Source: Polycladidibacter hongkongensis
Lineage (GTDB): Bacteria > Pseudomonadota > Alphaproteobacteria > Rhizobiales > Stappiaceae
Assembly (NCBI RefSeq): GCF_001561995.1
Contig: NZ_LLWC01000008.1
Location: forward strand, 310,001-374,000
Direction of reading: 5' to 3'
DNA length: 64,000 nucleotides
Part shown: positions 35,814 to 45,167 of the stretch, piece by piece
Position numbering within the stretch: position 1 is the stretch's first letter
How the letters are laid out: each line of letters opens with the position of its first letter
Notes under the pieces: generated by a model
The model's database searches: none
What the model was told of the DNA's origin: nothing
The model's input: the letters and a program-made list of their open reading frames with translations, nothing else
Position numbers and translations under genes: made by a program

Positions 35814-35826
35814 TCTGACAAATACC

Positions 35827-36513
35827 ATGACGGAATACTATAAGGGCTCTTTCTTTGGCCGCCGTGTCGGCAAGCCCCTCAGCACCCGCCAAACCAGCTT
35901 GTTGGAAGAATTCTTCCCAACCATAACTTTCGATCTGGAAGGGCCAGCGCCGAAAGACCTGCGCAGCCTATTCAATGCGCCAGTAGAGAAGGTGTATTTG
36001 GAAATCGGGTTTGGTGGCAGCGAGCATTTCATTCACCGAGCGAAAGAAAGCCCGAATATCGGCTTTATCGGCGTCGAACCTTTTCAGGGTGGTTTGGTTA
36101 AAGGCATAGCAAACGTCCACGACGCAGGTTTGCAAAATGCGCTTATCTATGATGATGATGCGACCAAGCTGCTGGATTGGCTTCCTGCAGGGCAATTTGA
36201 TGTGGTTTATCAACTTTACCCTGACCCATGGCCGAAGAAAAAGCACTGGAAGCGGCGTTTTGTAAATCAGCAAAACCTGAGCCGTATTGCACGGGCCCTT
36301 AAGCCGGGCGGTGAATATCGCTTCGCAAGTGATATCGACACTTACGTAGATTGGACGTTGCAGCATTGCCGCGAGCACCCGGATTTCGAATGGACTGCGA
36401 AGTGCGCAGAAGATTGGCGCACACCGTGGTCGAATTGGCCCGGCACTCGCTATGAACGCAAAGCGATACGTGAGGGCCGCATCGGGCGCTACCTGACTTT
36501 CCGTCGCGGCTAG
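35827..36513 (+). CDS. trmB: tRNA (guanine-N7)-methyltransferase
   Basis: 228 residues of the class I SAM methyltransferase fold. The SAM motif is YLEIGFGGSEHF and the TrmB signature YPDPWPKKKHWKRRFV is intact, followed by SDIDTYVDW. It forms m7G46 in tRNA. It lies downstream of metK, which makes its cofactor. The length is normal. Confidence 0.96.
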   Translation: MTEYYKGSFFGRRVGKPLSTRQTSLLEEFFPTITFDLEGPAPKDLRSLFNAPVEKVYLEIGFGGSEHFIHRAKESPNIGFIGVEPFQGGLVKGIANVHDAGLQNALIYDDDATKLLDWLPAGQFDVVYQLYPDPWPKKKHWKRRFVNQQNLSRIARALKPGGEYRFASDIDTYVDWTLQHCREHPDFEWTAKCAEDWRTPWSNWPGTRYERKAIREGRIGRYLTFRRG

Positions 36514-36612
36514 TGTGATTTGCAATGCCTCGCGCTTTTGTACTGCAAAAGGTAGGGAGTTAAAGCGCGAGGAGCTGCGAGAGAGTGAGGCGCAAACGCG
36601 GCTTTGTATTTT

Positions 36613-36641
36613 TTGTTGCATTCTGCTCCCGCTCCTATATA
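36613..36641 (+). promoter_or_regulatory. Promoter upstream of rimP
   Basis: TTGTTG (36613-36618) and TATATA (36636-36641) are separated by exactly 17 bases. Transcription would start near 36648, about 160 bases before the rimP start. Confidence 0.6.
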
Positions 36642-36683
36642 GTGGAGCCATCAAATCTCTATCGGCTCGTTGGAGCATTCGGA

Positions 36684-36712
36684 GAGTGGGCCCTCGGGAC
36701 CCGCTCTTTTTT
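36684..36712 (+). terminator. Terminator in the rimP leader (attenuator or small-RNA end)
   Basis: GAGTGGG pairs with CCCGCTC (one wobble), and the loop can pair further (CCC with GGG); a run of six or more T residues follows. It lies between the promoter at 36613 and rimP, so it would cut transcripts at about 65 nt unless bypassed. Confidence 0.72.
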
Positions 36713-36808
36713 GTTAGGTGAATATGTAAACCCAGCCTGACAGTAACCCAAACTTGAGCCGTAACAAAAGCTGTTGCATGTGAGCAATAGCAAGGCGAAA
36801 GGTTATAC

Positions 36809-37399
36809 GTGGGTCTGGTGGAAGCAAGAATAATAAAAGAACAGGGCTTGGAAGCGCGTGTCGCGCTCATTGTTGAGCCTGTTGTCGAGGATCTGGGCTA
36901 TCGTTTGGTCCGCATTCAAGTCAACGGGAACAATGGTTGTACCCTGCAGATTATGGCTGAACGCCCGGACGGCACCATGTCTGTTGACGATTGTGAAGCT
37001 ATTTCAAATGCTGTCTCCCCTGCGCTCGATGTCGACGATCCGATCAGCGGCGCTTACCACTTAGAAGTTTCGTCCCCCGGCATTGACCGCCCGCTAGTGC
37101 GTGCCAGCGACTTTGAGCGCTGGGCCGGGCACGAGGTGAAAATCGAAATGCGTGTCGCTCAGGCGGGGCGTAAGCGCTACCGTGGTCAGATTATCGGTGC
37201 AGAGGGTGCGTCCGCTAAGATTCGCTTGGCTGATGTGGCAACCGGCCAGTCCGATCAGGTGGAATTGCCAATAGAGGATATGGGGTCCGCCCGCTTGGTA
37301 CTGACCGACGATCTAATTGACGCTGCGCTTCAGGCTGATAAAGCCGCCAAAGAAGCGCGAGGTGAACCATCGGGCGATGACACCTATTTGCATCACTAG
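36809..37399 (+). CDS. rimP: Ribosome maturation factor RimP
   Basis: 196 residues from a GTG at 36809 with AAAGG upstream. The N-terminal alpha/beta domain contains [15 protein letters not shown] and the conserved [17 protein letters not shown] and [12 protein letters not shown] motif; the C-terminal SH3-like domain follows, with a charged tail. RimP helps assemble the 30S subunit. It heads the rimP-nusA-ylxR-infB cluster. A promoter and an attenuator-like terminator lie upstream. Confidence 0.96.
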   Translation: MGLVEARIIKEQGLEARVALIVEPVVEDLGYRLVRIQVNGNNGCTLQIMAERPDGTMSVDDCEAISNAVSPALDVDDPISGAYHLEVSSPGIDRPLVRASDFERWAGHEVKIEMRVAQAGRKRYRGQIIGAEGASAKIRLADVATGQSDQVELPIEDMGSARLVLTDDLIDAALQADKAAKEARGEPSGDDTYLHH

Positions 37400-37511
37400 G
37401 CTCTCTTAAATACGCGAATAAGCAGCGCAGCTCAGAAGCAACCGCTGCATGCATAAAAATGACCTGCGCCGCACATTGCATCAAAAGGGCGCACGAAGGA
37501 GTGGATGAGAC

Positions 37512-39170
37512 ATGGCTATCAGCGCAAACCGTCTTGAGCTGTTGCAGATTGCTGATGCGGTTGCCCGCGAAAAGGCAATCGATCGCACCATTGTGATCGG
37601 TGCGTTGGAAGATGCAATCGAGAAAGCGGCACGTTCTCGGTATGGAACCGAGACAAAGATCAGCGCGACCATCGATCCGCGTACAGGTGAAATCACCTTG
37701 CGCCGCCTGTTGGAAGTTGTCGAAGTTGTCGAGAACTACTCAACCGAGATCGCTTTGGTTGACGCGCGCGAGCGCCAGCCACAGATCGAACTAGGCGAGC
37801 ATATTGAAGACGTTTTGCCACCGCTCGATTTTGGCCGCATTGCCGCACAGTCAGCAAAGCAAGTCATTGTGCAGAAGGTACGTGAAGCAGAGCGCGACCA
37901 CCAGTATGATGAGTTTAAAGATCGTATCGGCGAAGTCATCAATGCTGTTGTAAAGCGTGTTGAATACGGCAATGTTATCGTAGACACCGGCAAGGGCGAA
38001 GCCATCTGTCGCCGTGATGAATTGATCCCGCGTGAAATCTTCCGCAATGGTGATCGCATTCGCGCCATCATTCATGATGTGCGCCGAGAGCAGCGCGGCC
38101 CGCAGGTGTTCCTATCGCGGACCCACCCACAGTTCATGGCAAAGCTGTTCACGCAGGAGGTGCCAGAGATCTATGACGGTGTTATCCAGATCAAAGCTGT
38201 GGCGCGCGATCCCGGTTCCCGCGCAAAGATTGCGGTATTGTCGAATGACAGCTCAATCGATCCGGTAGGTGCCTGTGTTGGTATGCGCGGTTCGCGTGTT
38301 CAGGCGGTTGTTGGTGAGCTGCAAGGCGAAAAAATCGACATCATTCCTTGGAATGAAGACGCTGCGACCTTCATCGTGAATGCGCTTCAGCCGGCCGAAG
38401 TGGCCAAAGTTGTGTTGGATGATGAATCCGAGCGCATCGAAGTGGTTGTGCCAAACGACCAGCTATCGCTGGCAATCGGTCGTCGCGGCCAGAATGTGCG
38501 CCTTGCCTCACAGCTTACTGGCTGGGGCATTGACATCATGACCGAGCAGGAAGAATCCGAGCGCCGTCAAAAAGAATTCCAAGAGCGCTCGGTGCTGTTC
38601 CAAGAAGCGCTCAATGTCGACGAAACCGTGAGCCAGCTGCTGGCCTCTGAAGGTTTCGATTCGATTGAAGAAGTCGCCTACGTGGAGATTGAAGAGATCG
38701 CCGCTATCGAAGGCTTCGATGAGGAAACCTCTCAAGAGCTGCAGGCACGTGCGCGTGAATATCTGGAAGAGCAAGAAGCAAAGCTGAACGAAGAGCGCAT
38801 CGCGCTTGGCGTTACAGACGAGCTGCTTGAAATTCAGGGCCTGACAACAGCAATGCTGGTTGCACTTGGTAAGGACGAAATCAAGTCCTTGGAAGATCTT
38901 GCAGGGTGTTCAGCTGATGACCTCATCGGCTGGACTGAACGCAAAAAGGGCGAAACCATCACTGTTGATGGCGCGCTCTCCAAGTTCGATATGTCCCGTC
39001 CAGATGCAGAAGCTATCGTCATGTCCGCCCGCGTTGCTGCTGGCTGGATTGATGAGGCAGATCTGCCACAGCCTGAAGAAGAAGGCGAATTCGAGGCTGA
39101 AAACGCTGAAATGGTTGACGCCGACGAAGAATTGGCGCAAGACATGCGGGCAGACGAGACCGAAGCCTAA
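37512..39170 (+). CDS. nusA: Transcription termination/antitermination factor NusA
   Basis: 552 residues. The N-terminal RNA-polymerase-binding domain (1-125), S1 domain (around [17 protein letters not shown]), two KH domains ([18 protein letters not shown] and [16 protein letters not shown]) and two C-terminal helical repeats (around [17 protein letters not shown]) are all visible, ending in an acidic tail. It binds elongating RNA polymerase and controls pausing, termination and rRNA antitermination. AGGAG precedes the ATG. An 8-bp hairpin lies after the stop before the ylxR gene. Confidence 0.98.
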   Translation: MAISANRLELLQIADAVAREKAIDRTIVIGALEDAIEKAARSRYGTETKISATIDPRTGEITLRRLLEVVEVVENYSTEIALVDARERQPQIELGEHIEDVLPPLDFGRIAAQSAKQVIVQKVREAERDHQYDEFKDRIGEVINAVVKRVEYGNVIVDTGKGEAICRRDELIPREIFRNGDRIRAIIHDVRREQRGPQVFLSRTHPQFMAKLFTQEVPEIYDGVIQIKAVARDPGSRAKIAVLSNDSSIDPVGACVGMRGSRVQAVVGELQGEKIDIIPWNEDAATFIVNALQPAEVAKVVLDDESERIEVVVPNDQLSLAIGRRGQNVRLASQLTGWGIDIMTEQEESERRQKEFQERSVLFQEALNVDETVSQLLASEGFDSIEEVAYVEIEEIAAIEGFDEETSQELQARAREYLEEQEAKLNEERIALGVTDELLEIQGLTTAMLVALGKDEIKSLEDLAGCSADDLIGWTERKKGETITVDGALSKFDMSRPDAEAIVMSARVAAGWIDEADLPQPEEEGEFEAENAEMVDADEELAQDMRADETEA

Positions 39171-39177
39171 AATAAAT

Positions 39178-39204
39178 GGCATCGGGCCTCGGGTGTCCGA
39201 TGCC
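39178..39204 (+). terminator. Intercistronic hairpin after nusA
   Basis: GGCATCGG and CCGATGCC form a perfect 8-bp stem with an 11-base loop. There is no T tract, so it may be a processing or stabilising site within the operon. Confidence 0.45.
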
Positions 39205-39290
39205 CAACAATATGGCGCCGCGCAACGGGAAGGCCCGTCAGCGCCGCCAGATACGAGAATAAGACAAAAAGCAAACGGGTAAACGAGACC

Positions 39291-39902
39291 GTGCCAAGGA
39301 AGAATGAGCCAACCGAGCGCACTTGCGCTGTTACGCGCGAGACTATGCCGGTTGGAGAGCTGGTGCGGTTTGTTTTGGGGCCTGATGCCACCGTTGTTGC
39401 GGATGTGAAGAATGTGCTTCCCGGTCGGGGAGTGTGGGTTACAGCCACCCGATCAAAGGTCGAAGAGGCAATAAAGCGCCGTGTATTCGCCCGGGGCTTT
39501 AAGGAGCAGGTAAACGCTGAAGAAGGTTTGGCCGACCAACTGGAACAACTGCTGGAACAAGGGACATTGTCGGCAATGTCCATCAGCCGCAAAGCCGGAA
39601 ACCTAACAACCGGCTTTACAAAGGTTGAGGCGGCTCTCGCATCGGGAGACGTGATTGCTCTGGTACACGCCGTGGATGCTTCCGAAGACGGCGTAAAGAA
39701 ATTGGCGGCCCGTGCCGCTGGCGTAATTGGCAAGGCGAACCTGCAAGGGGCAGTTCGTCTGTTTACCTCGGACCAAATGAGTTTGGCATTGGGACGGGAA
39801 AATGTGATACATGCCGCACTGCTGAATGGTCAGGCTGGCAGGAACTTCTTGAAGCAAGCGCAGCGCCTTGCGACTTATCGAGAAACTCCGCTGTTTTGTT
39901 AA
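39291..39902 (+). CDS. YlxR (DUF448) and L7Ae-like RNA-binding fusion protein
   Basis: 203 residues from a GTG at 39291 without a strong ribosome-binding site. The N-terminal YlxR domain (1-90) has RTCAVTRETMPVGELVRFV and GRGVWVTATR; the C-terminal ribosomal L7Ae-like domain (from about 100) has SISRKAGNLTTGFTKVEAAL and SGDVIALVHAVDAS. YlxR binds RNA and has been linked to RNase P; the fusion with an L7Ae domain is usual in alphaproteobacteria. It lies between nusA and infB as in many bacteria. Confidence 0.92.
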   Translation: MPRKNEPTERTCAVTRETMPVGELVRFVLGPDATVVADVKNVLPGRGVWVTATRSKVEEAIKRRVFARGFKEQVNAEEGLADQLEQLLEQGTLSAMSISRKAGNLTTGFTKVEAALASGDVIALVHAVDASEDGVKKLAARAAGVIGKANLQGAVRLFTSDQMSLALGRENVIHAALLNGQAGRNFLKQAQRLATYRETPLFC

Positions 39903-39945
39903 ATGACCAAGTCAAAGGGTGCAGCAGCACAGGACTAAAGGCAAT

Positions 39946-42894
39946 ATGAGCGATACCAAGAACACAGACGGCAAACCAACTGGCGGAGAACGCAAAACGC
40001 TTGGGCTGAAATCCGGCTCAGGCGAAAAAAGCACGGTTAAGCAGAGCTTCTCCCATGGCCGGTCAAAGGCTGTCGTCGTGGAGAAGAAAAAGCGTCGCGT
40101 CGTCGTTCCCGGCCAGGAAGGCGCCTCGGGCGGTTCTGCAAGCGCCTCATCTGGCGCTCCTGCCCGGCAAGAGCGCAAGCAAGAGCCACGTCGCGGCCAG
40201 TCCGGCAATCGCCGTCAGGGCGAGGGCAATCGTCGCGGTGATGGCCGCGGCAATGATCGTCGTCAAGGTGGCGGCAATGGCGGTGCTGGTGGTCGTACGC
40301 TTTCTAAAGCAGAGGCAGATGCCCGCTTGGAAGCGTTGAAACTCGCGCAGGTTCGCGAAGTTGAAGACGCCAAACGCCGTGTAGAAGAAGAAAAACGCCG
40401 CGAAGAGCAGGCACGCCAGCGCGCTGCCGAGGCTGCAAAAGCAGCTGCGGAGGCAGAAGCTGCAGCAAAGGCCAAAGCAGAGGCCGAAGCCGCTGCAAAA
40501 GCAAAAGCTGCTGCGGAGGCCGCCGCTAAGCCGGCAGAAGCAAAGCCAGCTAGCGAAAAACCTGTGCAAGCGCGTGGGGATCAACGCGCACCGGCACGTG
40601 GCCGTAGCGAAGGTGGCCAGCAAGGCAATCGCCGTCCGCATGGCGACCGCCCGCAAGGGGATCGCCCTCCTCGCCGTGAAGGTGACCGTGGCCCACGCTC
40701 CGGCGCTGGCGATCGTGGTCCGCGCAGCGGAGCTGGTGATCGTGGTCCGCGTCCAGGTGGCGCGGCTGGCCCGCGTGCAGGTGCTCAGCGCCCACAACGT
40801 GATGGCAAGCCGCCGCGTCTAGATGGCCCGCCGCGCGGTGCTCGTCCAGGTGGCCCTCGTCCACCAGCTGGCGCAGCAGCAGCTTCTCCAGTTCCAGAGC
40901 TCGAAGCAAACCAGCGTCGTGGCTTGAAGCCAGCCGCAAAGCCTGCGAACAAACGTCCAGCAGCGCCGGCAAAAACGCCGGGCCGTACGACAGATGATCG
41001 CCGCCGTTCAAACAAACTCACCATCACCCGCGCAACCGGTGAAGAGGGAGAACGCAACCGTTCACTCGCTTCAATGCGTCGCCGACGCGAAAAAGAAAGA
41101 CGTGCCGGCCAGAAGACCGTCCAGCGCGAAAAAGTGATGCGTGATGTGATCATTCCTGAAGCAATTACGATTCAGGAACTGGCTAACCGTATGACCGAGC
41201 GTGCAGTGGACGTGATCAAACTGCTGATGAAGCAGGGTCAGATGATGAAAATCAACGATATCCTTGATGCGGATACCGCTGAACTCATCGCCGTTGAAAT
41301 GGGCCACACCGTAAAACGTGTTTCCGAGGCTGATGTTGAAGAAGGTGTGTTCGATATTCAAGATGACGACGTCAACTTGCAGTCTCGTCCACCTGTCGTA
41401 ACCATCATGGGTCACGTTGATCACGGTAAAACGTCGCTTCTCGACGCTTTGCGCAAAGCAAACGTGGCCTCTGGCGAAGCTGGCGGTATTACTCAGCACA
41501 TCGGTGCCTATCAGGTAGAGCAGAACGGTCAGAAAGTGACCTTTATCGATACCCCGGGTCACGCGGCATTTACCCAAATGCGTGCCCGTGGTGCGAAGGC
41601 AACCGATATCGTTATTCTGGTTGTGGCAGCGGACGATGGTGTCATGCCGCAAACCCGTGAAGCCATTCAGCACGCAAAAGCAGCTGAAGTGCCGATCATT
41701 ATCGCGATCAACAAAATGGATAAGCCTGGCGCAGATCCATCTCGCGTTCGCAACGACCTTCTGCGCGAAGAGATCGTTGTCGAAAGCATGGGCGGTGATG
41801 TGATCGATGTTGAAGTTTCTGCAAAGCAGGGCACCAACCTCGAAAAGTTGATCGAGATGGTTCTGCTGCAATCGGAAGTTCTGGAGCTTCGCGCCAATCC
41901 GGATCGTGTCGCTGAAGGTACTGTTATCGAAGCGAAACTCGACAAAGGCCGCGGCCCTGTTGCTACCATTCTGGTGCAAAAAGGTACGCTGCGCGTTGGC
42001 GATATTGTTGTGGCTGGTTCCGAATGGGGCCGTGTGCGTGCGTTACTTGACGAGAACGGTAAGCAGGTTAAAGAAGCAGGTCCTTCTAAGCCGGTTGAGG
42101 TTCTTGGCTTCCAGGCAACACCTGCAGCAGGCGACCGTATGGCAGTTGTAGAAACCGAAGCGCGTGCCCGCGAGATCTCCGAGTATCGTCACCGTCAGCT
42201 GCGCGACAAGATGGCTGCGCGCGTTGCGTCTTCCCGTTCGTCGCTTGAGGCTATGATGAAAGGCCTCAAAGAAGACGGTCGAAAAGACTTCGCGCTCATC
42301 GTTAAGGCCGACGTACAAGGCTCTGCTGAAGCGATTTCCTCTTCACTTGACGAGCTGGGTAACGACGAAGTCGGCGCCCGTGTAATCGCCTCAGGCGTTG
42401 GCGGCATCACCGAGAGTGATATCACTCTGGCAGTAGCCTCCAAAGCGCCGATCATGGCCTTTAACGTGCGTGCCAATAAGCAGGCGCAGGAAGCTGCGCG
42501 CCGTGAAGGTGTCGAGATCCGCTACTACAGCGTCATCTACGATCTGCTTGACGATGTGAAATCCACCATGTCCGGTATGTTGGCACCAGAGCGCCGCGAG
42601 ACGTTCCTCGGCTACGCAGACATCAAAGAAATCTTCAACATTACCAAAATTGGTCGTGTTGCTGGTTGTCTGGTCACCGAAGGTGTGGTGCAGCGCGGCG
42701 CGCAAGTTCGCTTGCTGCGTGACAACGTGGTTATCCATGAAGGTGAGCTTGGTACGCTGAAACGCTTCAAAGACGAAGTCAAAGAAGTTGAATCCGGCGT
42801 GGAATGCGGCATGAACTTCACCAACTACAAAGACATGCGCGTTGGTGATGTGATTGAGTGCTTCCAGGTAGAAGAGATTGCCCGCTCTCTCTAA
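39946..42894 (+). CDS. infB: Translation initiation factor IF-2
   Basis: 982 residues from the ATG at 39946, with AAAGG upstream. The long N-terminal region (1-410) is low complexity: a Gly/Arg/Gln-rich part, an Ala/Glu/Lys coiled-coil-like part ([17 protein letters not shown]) and three 9-residue DRGPRSGAG-type repeats (247-273). The conserved part has an IF2_N domain ([21 protein letters not shown]), the GTPase motifs [13 protein letters not shown] and NKMDKP, and the C-terminal fMet-tRNA-binding domain. It places initiator tRNA on the 30S subunit. The variable N-terminus is typical of the family. Confidence 0.98.
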   Translation: MSDTKNTDGKPTGGERKTLGLKSGSGEKSTVKQSFSHGRSKAVVVEKKKRRVVVPGQEGASGGSASASSGAPARQERKQEPRRGQSGNRRQGEGNRRGDGRGNDRRQGGGNGGAGGRTLSKAEADARLEALKLAQVREVEDAKRRVEEEKRREEQARQRAAEAAKAAAEAEAAAKAKAEAEAAAKAKAAAEAAAKPAEAKPASEKPVQARGDQRAPARGRSEGGQQGNRRPHGDRPQGDRPPRREGDRGPRSGAGDRGPRSGAGDRGPRPGGAAGPRAGAQRPQRDGKPPRLDGPPRGARPGGPRPPAGAAAASPVPELEANQRRGLKPAAKPANKRPAAPAKTPGRTTDDRRRSNKLTITRATGEEGERNRSLASMRRRREKERRAGQKTVQREKVMRDVIIPEAITIQELANRMTERAVDVIKLLMKQGQMMKINDILDADTAELIAVEMGHTVKRVSEADVEEGVFDIQDDDVNLQSRPPVVTIMGHVDHGKTSLLDALRKANVASGEAGGITQHIGAYQVEQNGQKVTFIDTPGHAAFTQMRARGAKATDIVILVVAADDGVMPQTREAIQHAKAAEVPIIIAINKMDKPGADPSRVRNDLLREEIVVESMGGDVIDVEVSAKQGTNLEKLIEMVLLQSEVLELRANPDRVAEGTVIEAKLDKGRGPVATILVQKGTLRVGDIVVAGSEWGRVRALLDENGKQVKEAGPSKPVEVLGFQATPAAGDRMAVVETEARAREISEYRHRQLRDKMAARVASSRSSLEAMMKGLKEDGRKDFALIVKADVQGSAEAISSSLDELGNDEVGARVIASGVGGITESDITLAVASKAPIMAFNVRANKQAQEAARREGVEIRYYSVIYDLLDDVKSTMSGMLAPERRETFLGYADIKEIFNITKIGRVAGCLVTEGVVQRGAQVRLLRDNVVIHEGELGTLKRFKDEVKEVESGVECGMNFTNYKDMRVGDVIECFQVEEIARSL
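40684..40764 (+). repeat. Three 27-bp repeats inside infB
   Basis: The units start at 40684, 40711 and 40738 and encode [18 protein letters not shown] and DRGPRPGGA. They stay in frame and probably vary in number between strains. Confidence 0.75.
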
Positions 42895-42924
42895 TATCTG
42901 CTGATAGTCAACCTAAAGAATAAT

Positions 42925-42953
42925 GCGCCGGTGCGGGGTTCCCGTGCCGGCGC
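42925..42953 (+). terminator. Hairpin between infB and rbfA
   Basis: A 13-bp stem with two wobbles (GCGCCGGTGCGGG with CCCGTGCCGGCGC) is followed by CTTTGCT. It is strong but lacks a full T tract, so partial termination is possible before rbfA, 20 bases later. Confidence 0.5.
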
Positions 42954-42972
42954 CTTTGCTGAGATAAGAAAA

Positions 42973-43392
42973 ATGGCAAAACCTCACGATGAATTCGCAG
43001 GCCAACCCTCCCAGCGCCAGCTGCGCGTGGGGGAGCTTGTACGTAAAGAACTCTCCGATATTTTGAGCCGCGGCCAGTTGGCCGATCCGGATTTGGACGG
43101 CGTCATTATCACCATCCCCGAAGTGCGTATGTCACCAGACCTGCGTTGGGCCACCGTTTTGGTGATGCCTCTTGGCGGAGGAGATATTGACAGGGTGTTG
43201 GCAGGTTTGAAACGCAGCAGCAAATACCTGCGCGGACAAGTGGCCCGCCGTGTAACTATGAAATATTCCTGTGATCTACGCTTCGTGGCGGATACCCGCT
43301 TTGATGATGATGATCGCATCAACAATCTGCTCGCCAACCCGATCGTGCAGCAAGATGTTGACAGCGGTGATGCCGCTGACGAAGAAGAATAA
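42973..43392 (+). CDS. rbfA: Ribosome-binding factor A
   Basis: 139 residues from the ATG at 42973; the in-frame extension upstream lies within the hairpin and is rejected. The KH-like fold segments QRQLRVGELVRKELSDIL, TIPEVRMSPDLRWATVLV and KYLRGQVARRVTMKYSCDL are characteristic. RbfA matures the 16S rRNA 5' end in the 30S subunit and helps in cold adaptation. It sits between infB and truB, as in most proteobacteria. Confidence 0.95.
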   Translation: MAKPHDEFAGQPSQRQLRVGELVRKELSDILSRGQLADPDLDGVIITIPEVRMSPDLRWATVLVMPLGGGDIDRVLAGLKRSSKYLRGQVARRVTMKYSCDLRFVADTRFDDDDRINNLLANPIVQQDVDSGDAADEEE

Positions 43393-43404
43393 AAGCGAGG
43401 ACGC

Positions 43405-44352
43405 ATGGCGCGCCAACAGCAGCGACGCAGAAAACGCTACCCGGTAAATGGCTGGCTTGTACTCGACAAGCCACTAAAACTAACCTCCAATGATGCACTC
43501 GGCCAGCTGAAGCGTATATTCCATCCAGAAAAAGTGGGTCATGCAGGGACGCTCGATCCGTTGGCAAGTGGCTGCCTTCCAATCGCTTTTGGTGAGGCAA
43601 CCAAAACCGTGCCTTATGTTATGGATGGCCATAAAGTCTACCGCTTCGAGGTAACTTGGGGCACCCAGACCAACACGGACGATGCGGAAGGTGAGGTAAT
43701 CGCCAGCAGTGATGCTCGCCCCTCTGAAGCAGAAATTCTTGCGGTCCTGCCCGAATTTGAAGGCACGATCATGCAGCGTCCGCCTGCGTTCTCCGCCATC
43801 AAGATTGATGGCAATCGCGCTTATGATCTGGCGCGAGAGGGCGAGGAAGTGGAAATTCCGGAGCGGCCAATTGAAGTACACCGCCTCTGCTTGGTCGAAA
43901 TTCGAGATGAACAGCGGGCCGTGTTCGAAGCCGAATGCGGCAAAGGCACGTATGTGCGCGCGCTTGCTCGCGATCTGGGTGCGCGCTTGGGCACATGCGG
44001 TTATGTGACTGATCTGCGCCGCTTGCTGGTGGGTCCGTTTGGTGAAGCAGATATGGTGACACTGGAAGATTTGCAGGAAATTTCTGCGGATGTTGAAAGC
44101 GAAGACCCTCTCGAAAATGGCGAGCTGATGGATTGCCTGCTTCCCGTGGAAACGGCGCTCTATCAACTGGGCAATGTCGTGATTACGGGCGACGCTGCAA
44201 GCCGTGTTCAGCGTGGTAACCCCGTTATTTTGCGTGGAGCTGATGCGCCAATCGGCCCGGAAGAAATCTATGTCACCCATGCAGGCAAATTGATCGCCTT
44301 TGGTGAGGTGTCAAAAGGGAAGTTTCAGCCAAAACGCGTGTTTAAACTCTAG
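43405..44352 (+). CDS. truB: tRNA pseudouridine-55 synthase
   Basis: 315 residues. The catalytic aspartate lies in the motif GHAGTLDPLASGCLPI; the start NGWLVLDKPLKLTSNDAL and later segments PPAFSAIKIDGNRAYDLAR and GTYVRALARDLGARLG are TruB hallmarks. It converts U55 in the T loop of tRNAs to pseudouridine. GAGGACGC precedes the ATG, 12 bases after rbfA. Confidence 0.97.
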   Translation: MARQQQRRRKRYPVNGWLVLDKPLKLTSNDALGQLKRIFHPEKVGHAGTLDPLASGCLPIAFGEATKTVPYVMDGHKVYRFEVTWGTQTNTDDAEGEVIASSDARPSEAEILAVLPEFEGTIMQRPPAFSAIKIDGNRAYDLAREGEEVEIPERPIEVHRLCLVEIRDEQRAVFEAECGKGTYVRALARDLGARLGTCGYVTDLRRLLVGPFGEADMVTLEDLQEISADVESEDPLENGELMDCLLPVETALYQLGNVVITGDAASRVQRGNPVILRGADAPIGPEEIYVTHAGKLIAFGEVSKGKFQPKRVFKL

Positions 44353-44533
44353 ATTTGGCTCCCTGCGAGAATCTGCTGGTGTTTTGCCACCTATTGCGGC
44401 ATATTCCGCCCGTCAGACGCGTAGTCTGGCCAGTTTTGTTCGCCTGACCATGCTAGACGACATCTTGGCATGGCCGGGGCGCGCAATCGCCGCCTGTAGC
44501 GGCACCCGCTTGAAATAAGTGGTTTTGTAATAC

Positions 44534-44546
44534 GCGGGTCTCCCGC
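44534..44546 (+). promoter_or_regulatory. Hairpin in the rpsO leader
   Basis: GCGGG-TCT-CCCGC lies 20 bases before the rpsO start and near its AAGGA. Ribosomal protein S15 represses its own mRNA through leader structures in several bacterial groups, so this is a plausible operator, unproven here. Confidence 0.4.
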
Positions 44547-44566
44547 CACAAACTAAGGAAAATCCG

Positions 44567-44836
44567 ATGTCGATTACAGCTGAAAAAAAAGCTGAGCTGA
44601 TCAAAGAATTCGCTATCAAAGAAGGCGATACCGGTTCCCCAGAAGTACAAGTTGCTGTTCTGACCCACCGCATCGCTGCTCTGACTGAGCACTTCAAAGG
44701 TCACAAAAAAGACAACCACTCCCGTCGTGGCCTTCTGAAAATGGTGTCCCAGCGTCGTAAGCTGCTGGACTACGTTAAAGGCAAAGACGAAGCACGCTAC
44801 CAAGACCTGATCAAGCGTCTTGGCATCCGTCGCTAA
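44567..44836 (+). CDS. rpsO: 30S ribosomal protein S15
   Basis: 89 residues, the standard size. The helical protein has the conserved [16 protein letters not shown] and [20 protein letters not shown]-like segments (here LLDYVKGKD) and ends [12 protein letters not shown]. It binds 16S rRNA early in 30S assembly. AAGGA precedes the ATG. A terminator follows, and then pnp, the universal rpsO-pnp pair. Confidence 0.98.
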   Translation: MSITAEKKAELIKEFAIKEGDTGSPEVQVAVLTHRIAALTEHFKGHKKDNHSRRGLLKMVSQRRKLLDYVKGKDEARYQDLIKRLGIRR

Positions 44837-44845
44837 GAGCGGTTA

Positions 44846-44873
44846 AGCGCGGTGGCCTTCACCGCGCTTTTTC
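44846..44873 (+). terminator. Terminator of rpsO
   Basis: AGCGCGGTG and CACCGCGCT form a 9-bp stem with a five-base loop, followed by TTTTTCTT. Confidence 0.85.
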
Positions 44874-45107
44874 TTAAGCTTGCAGCTTGCGGGCAGCATG
44901 AGTTCACTTGCGAAGCTATCAGGTTTCAAGGAGTGGGCACAGCGGCAAGACCTGCTAAGCATAAAAAGGTCGCCGCCTGTTTGGGGCAGGATTGCCAGCA
45001 GCTTGGAATGAGTTCAAGCTACTCGCTGTCTTGCCTATAGGAGACCGGCCCGAATGCCACTCCGACGGCGCGGGGATCCGCCTTGCGCCTCTTAGACAAG
45101 TTACAAG

Positions 45108-45150
45108 GCCGTCTGGTCAACAAGACGGGCCCTCGGGCCAACCAGATGGC
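45108..45150 (+). promoter_or_regulatory. Long hairpin in the pnp leader
   Basis: The gap between rpsO and pnp (44837-45167) holds no gene. GCCGTCTGGT (45108-45117) pairs with ACCAGATGGC (45141-45150, one wobble), and GGCCC/GGGCC (45128-45132 with 45135-45139) forms an inner helix. It ends 17 bases before the pnp ATG. In enterobacteria a similar leader stem is cut by RNase III and allows PNPase autoregulation; that role here is inference. Confidence 0.6.
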
Positions 45151-45167
45151 GAACCCAAGGAAAAGAT

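Noticed and set aside
36514-36808. tRNA gene before rimP as in enterobacteria
   Set aside because: No cloverleaf or T-loop GTTCGA-type sequence; the segment ends in an ordinary terminator instead.
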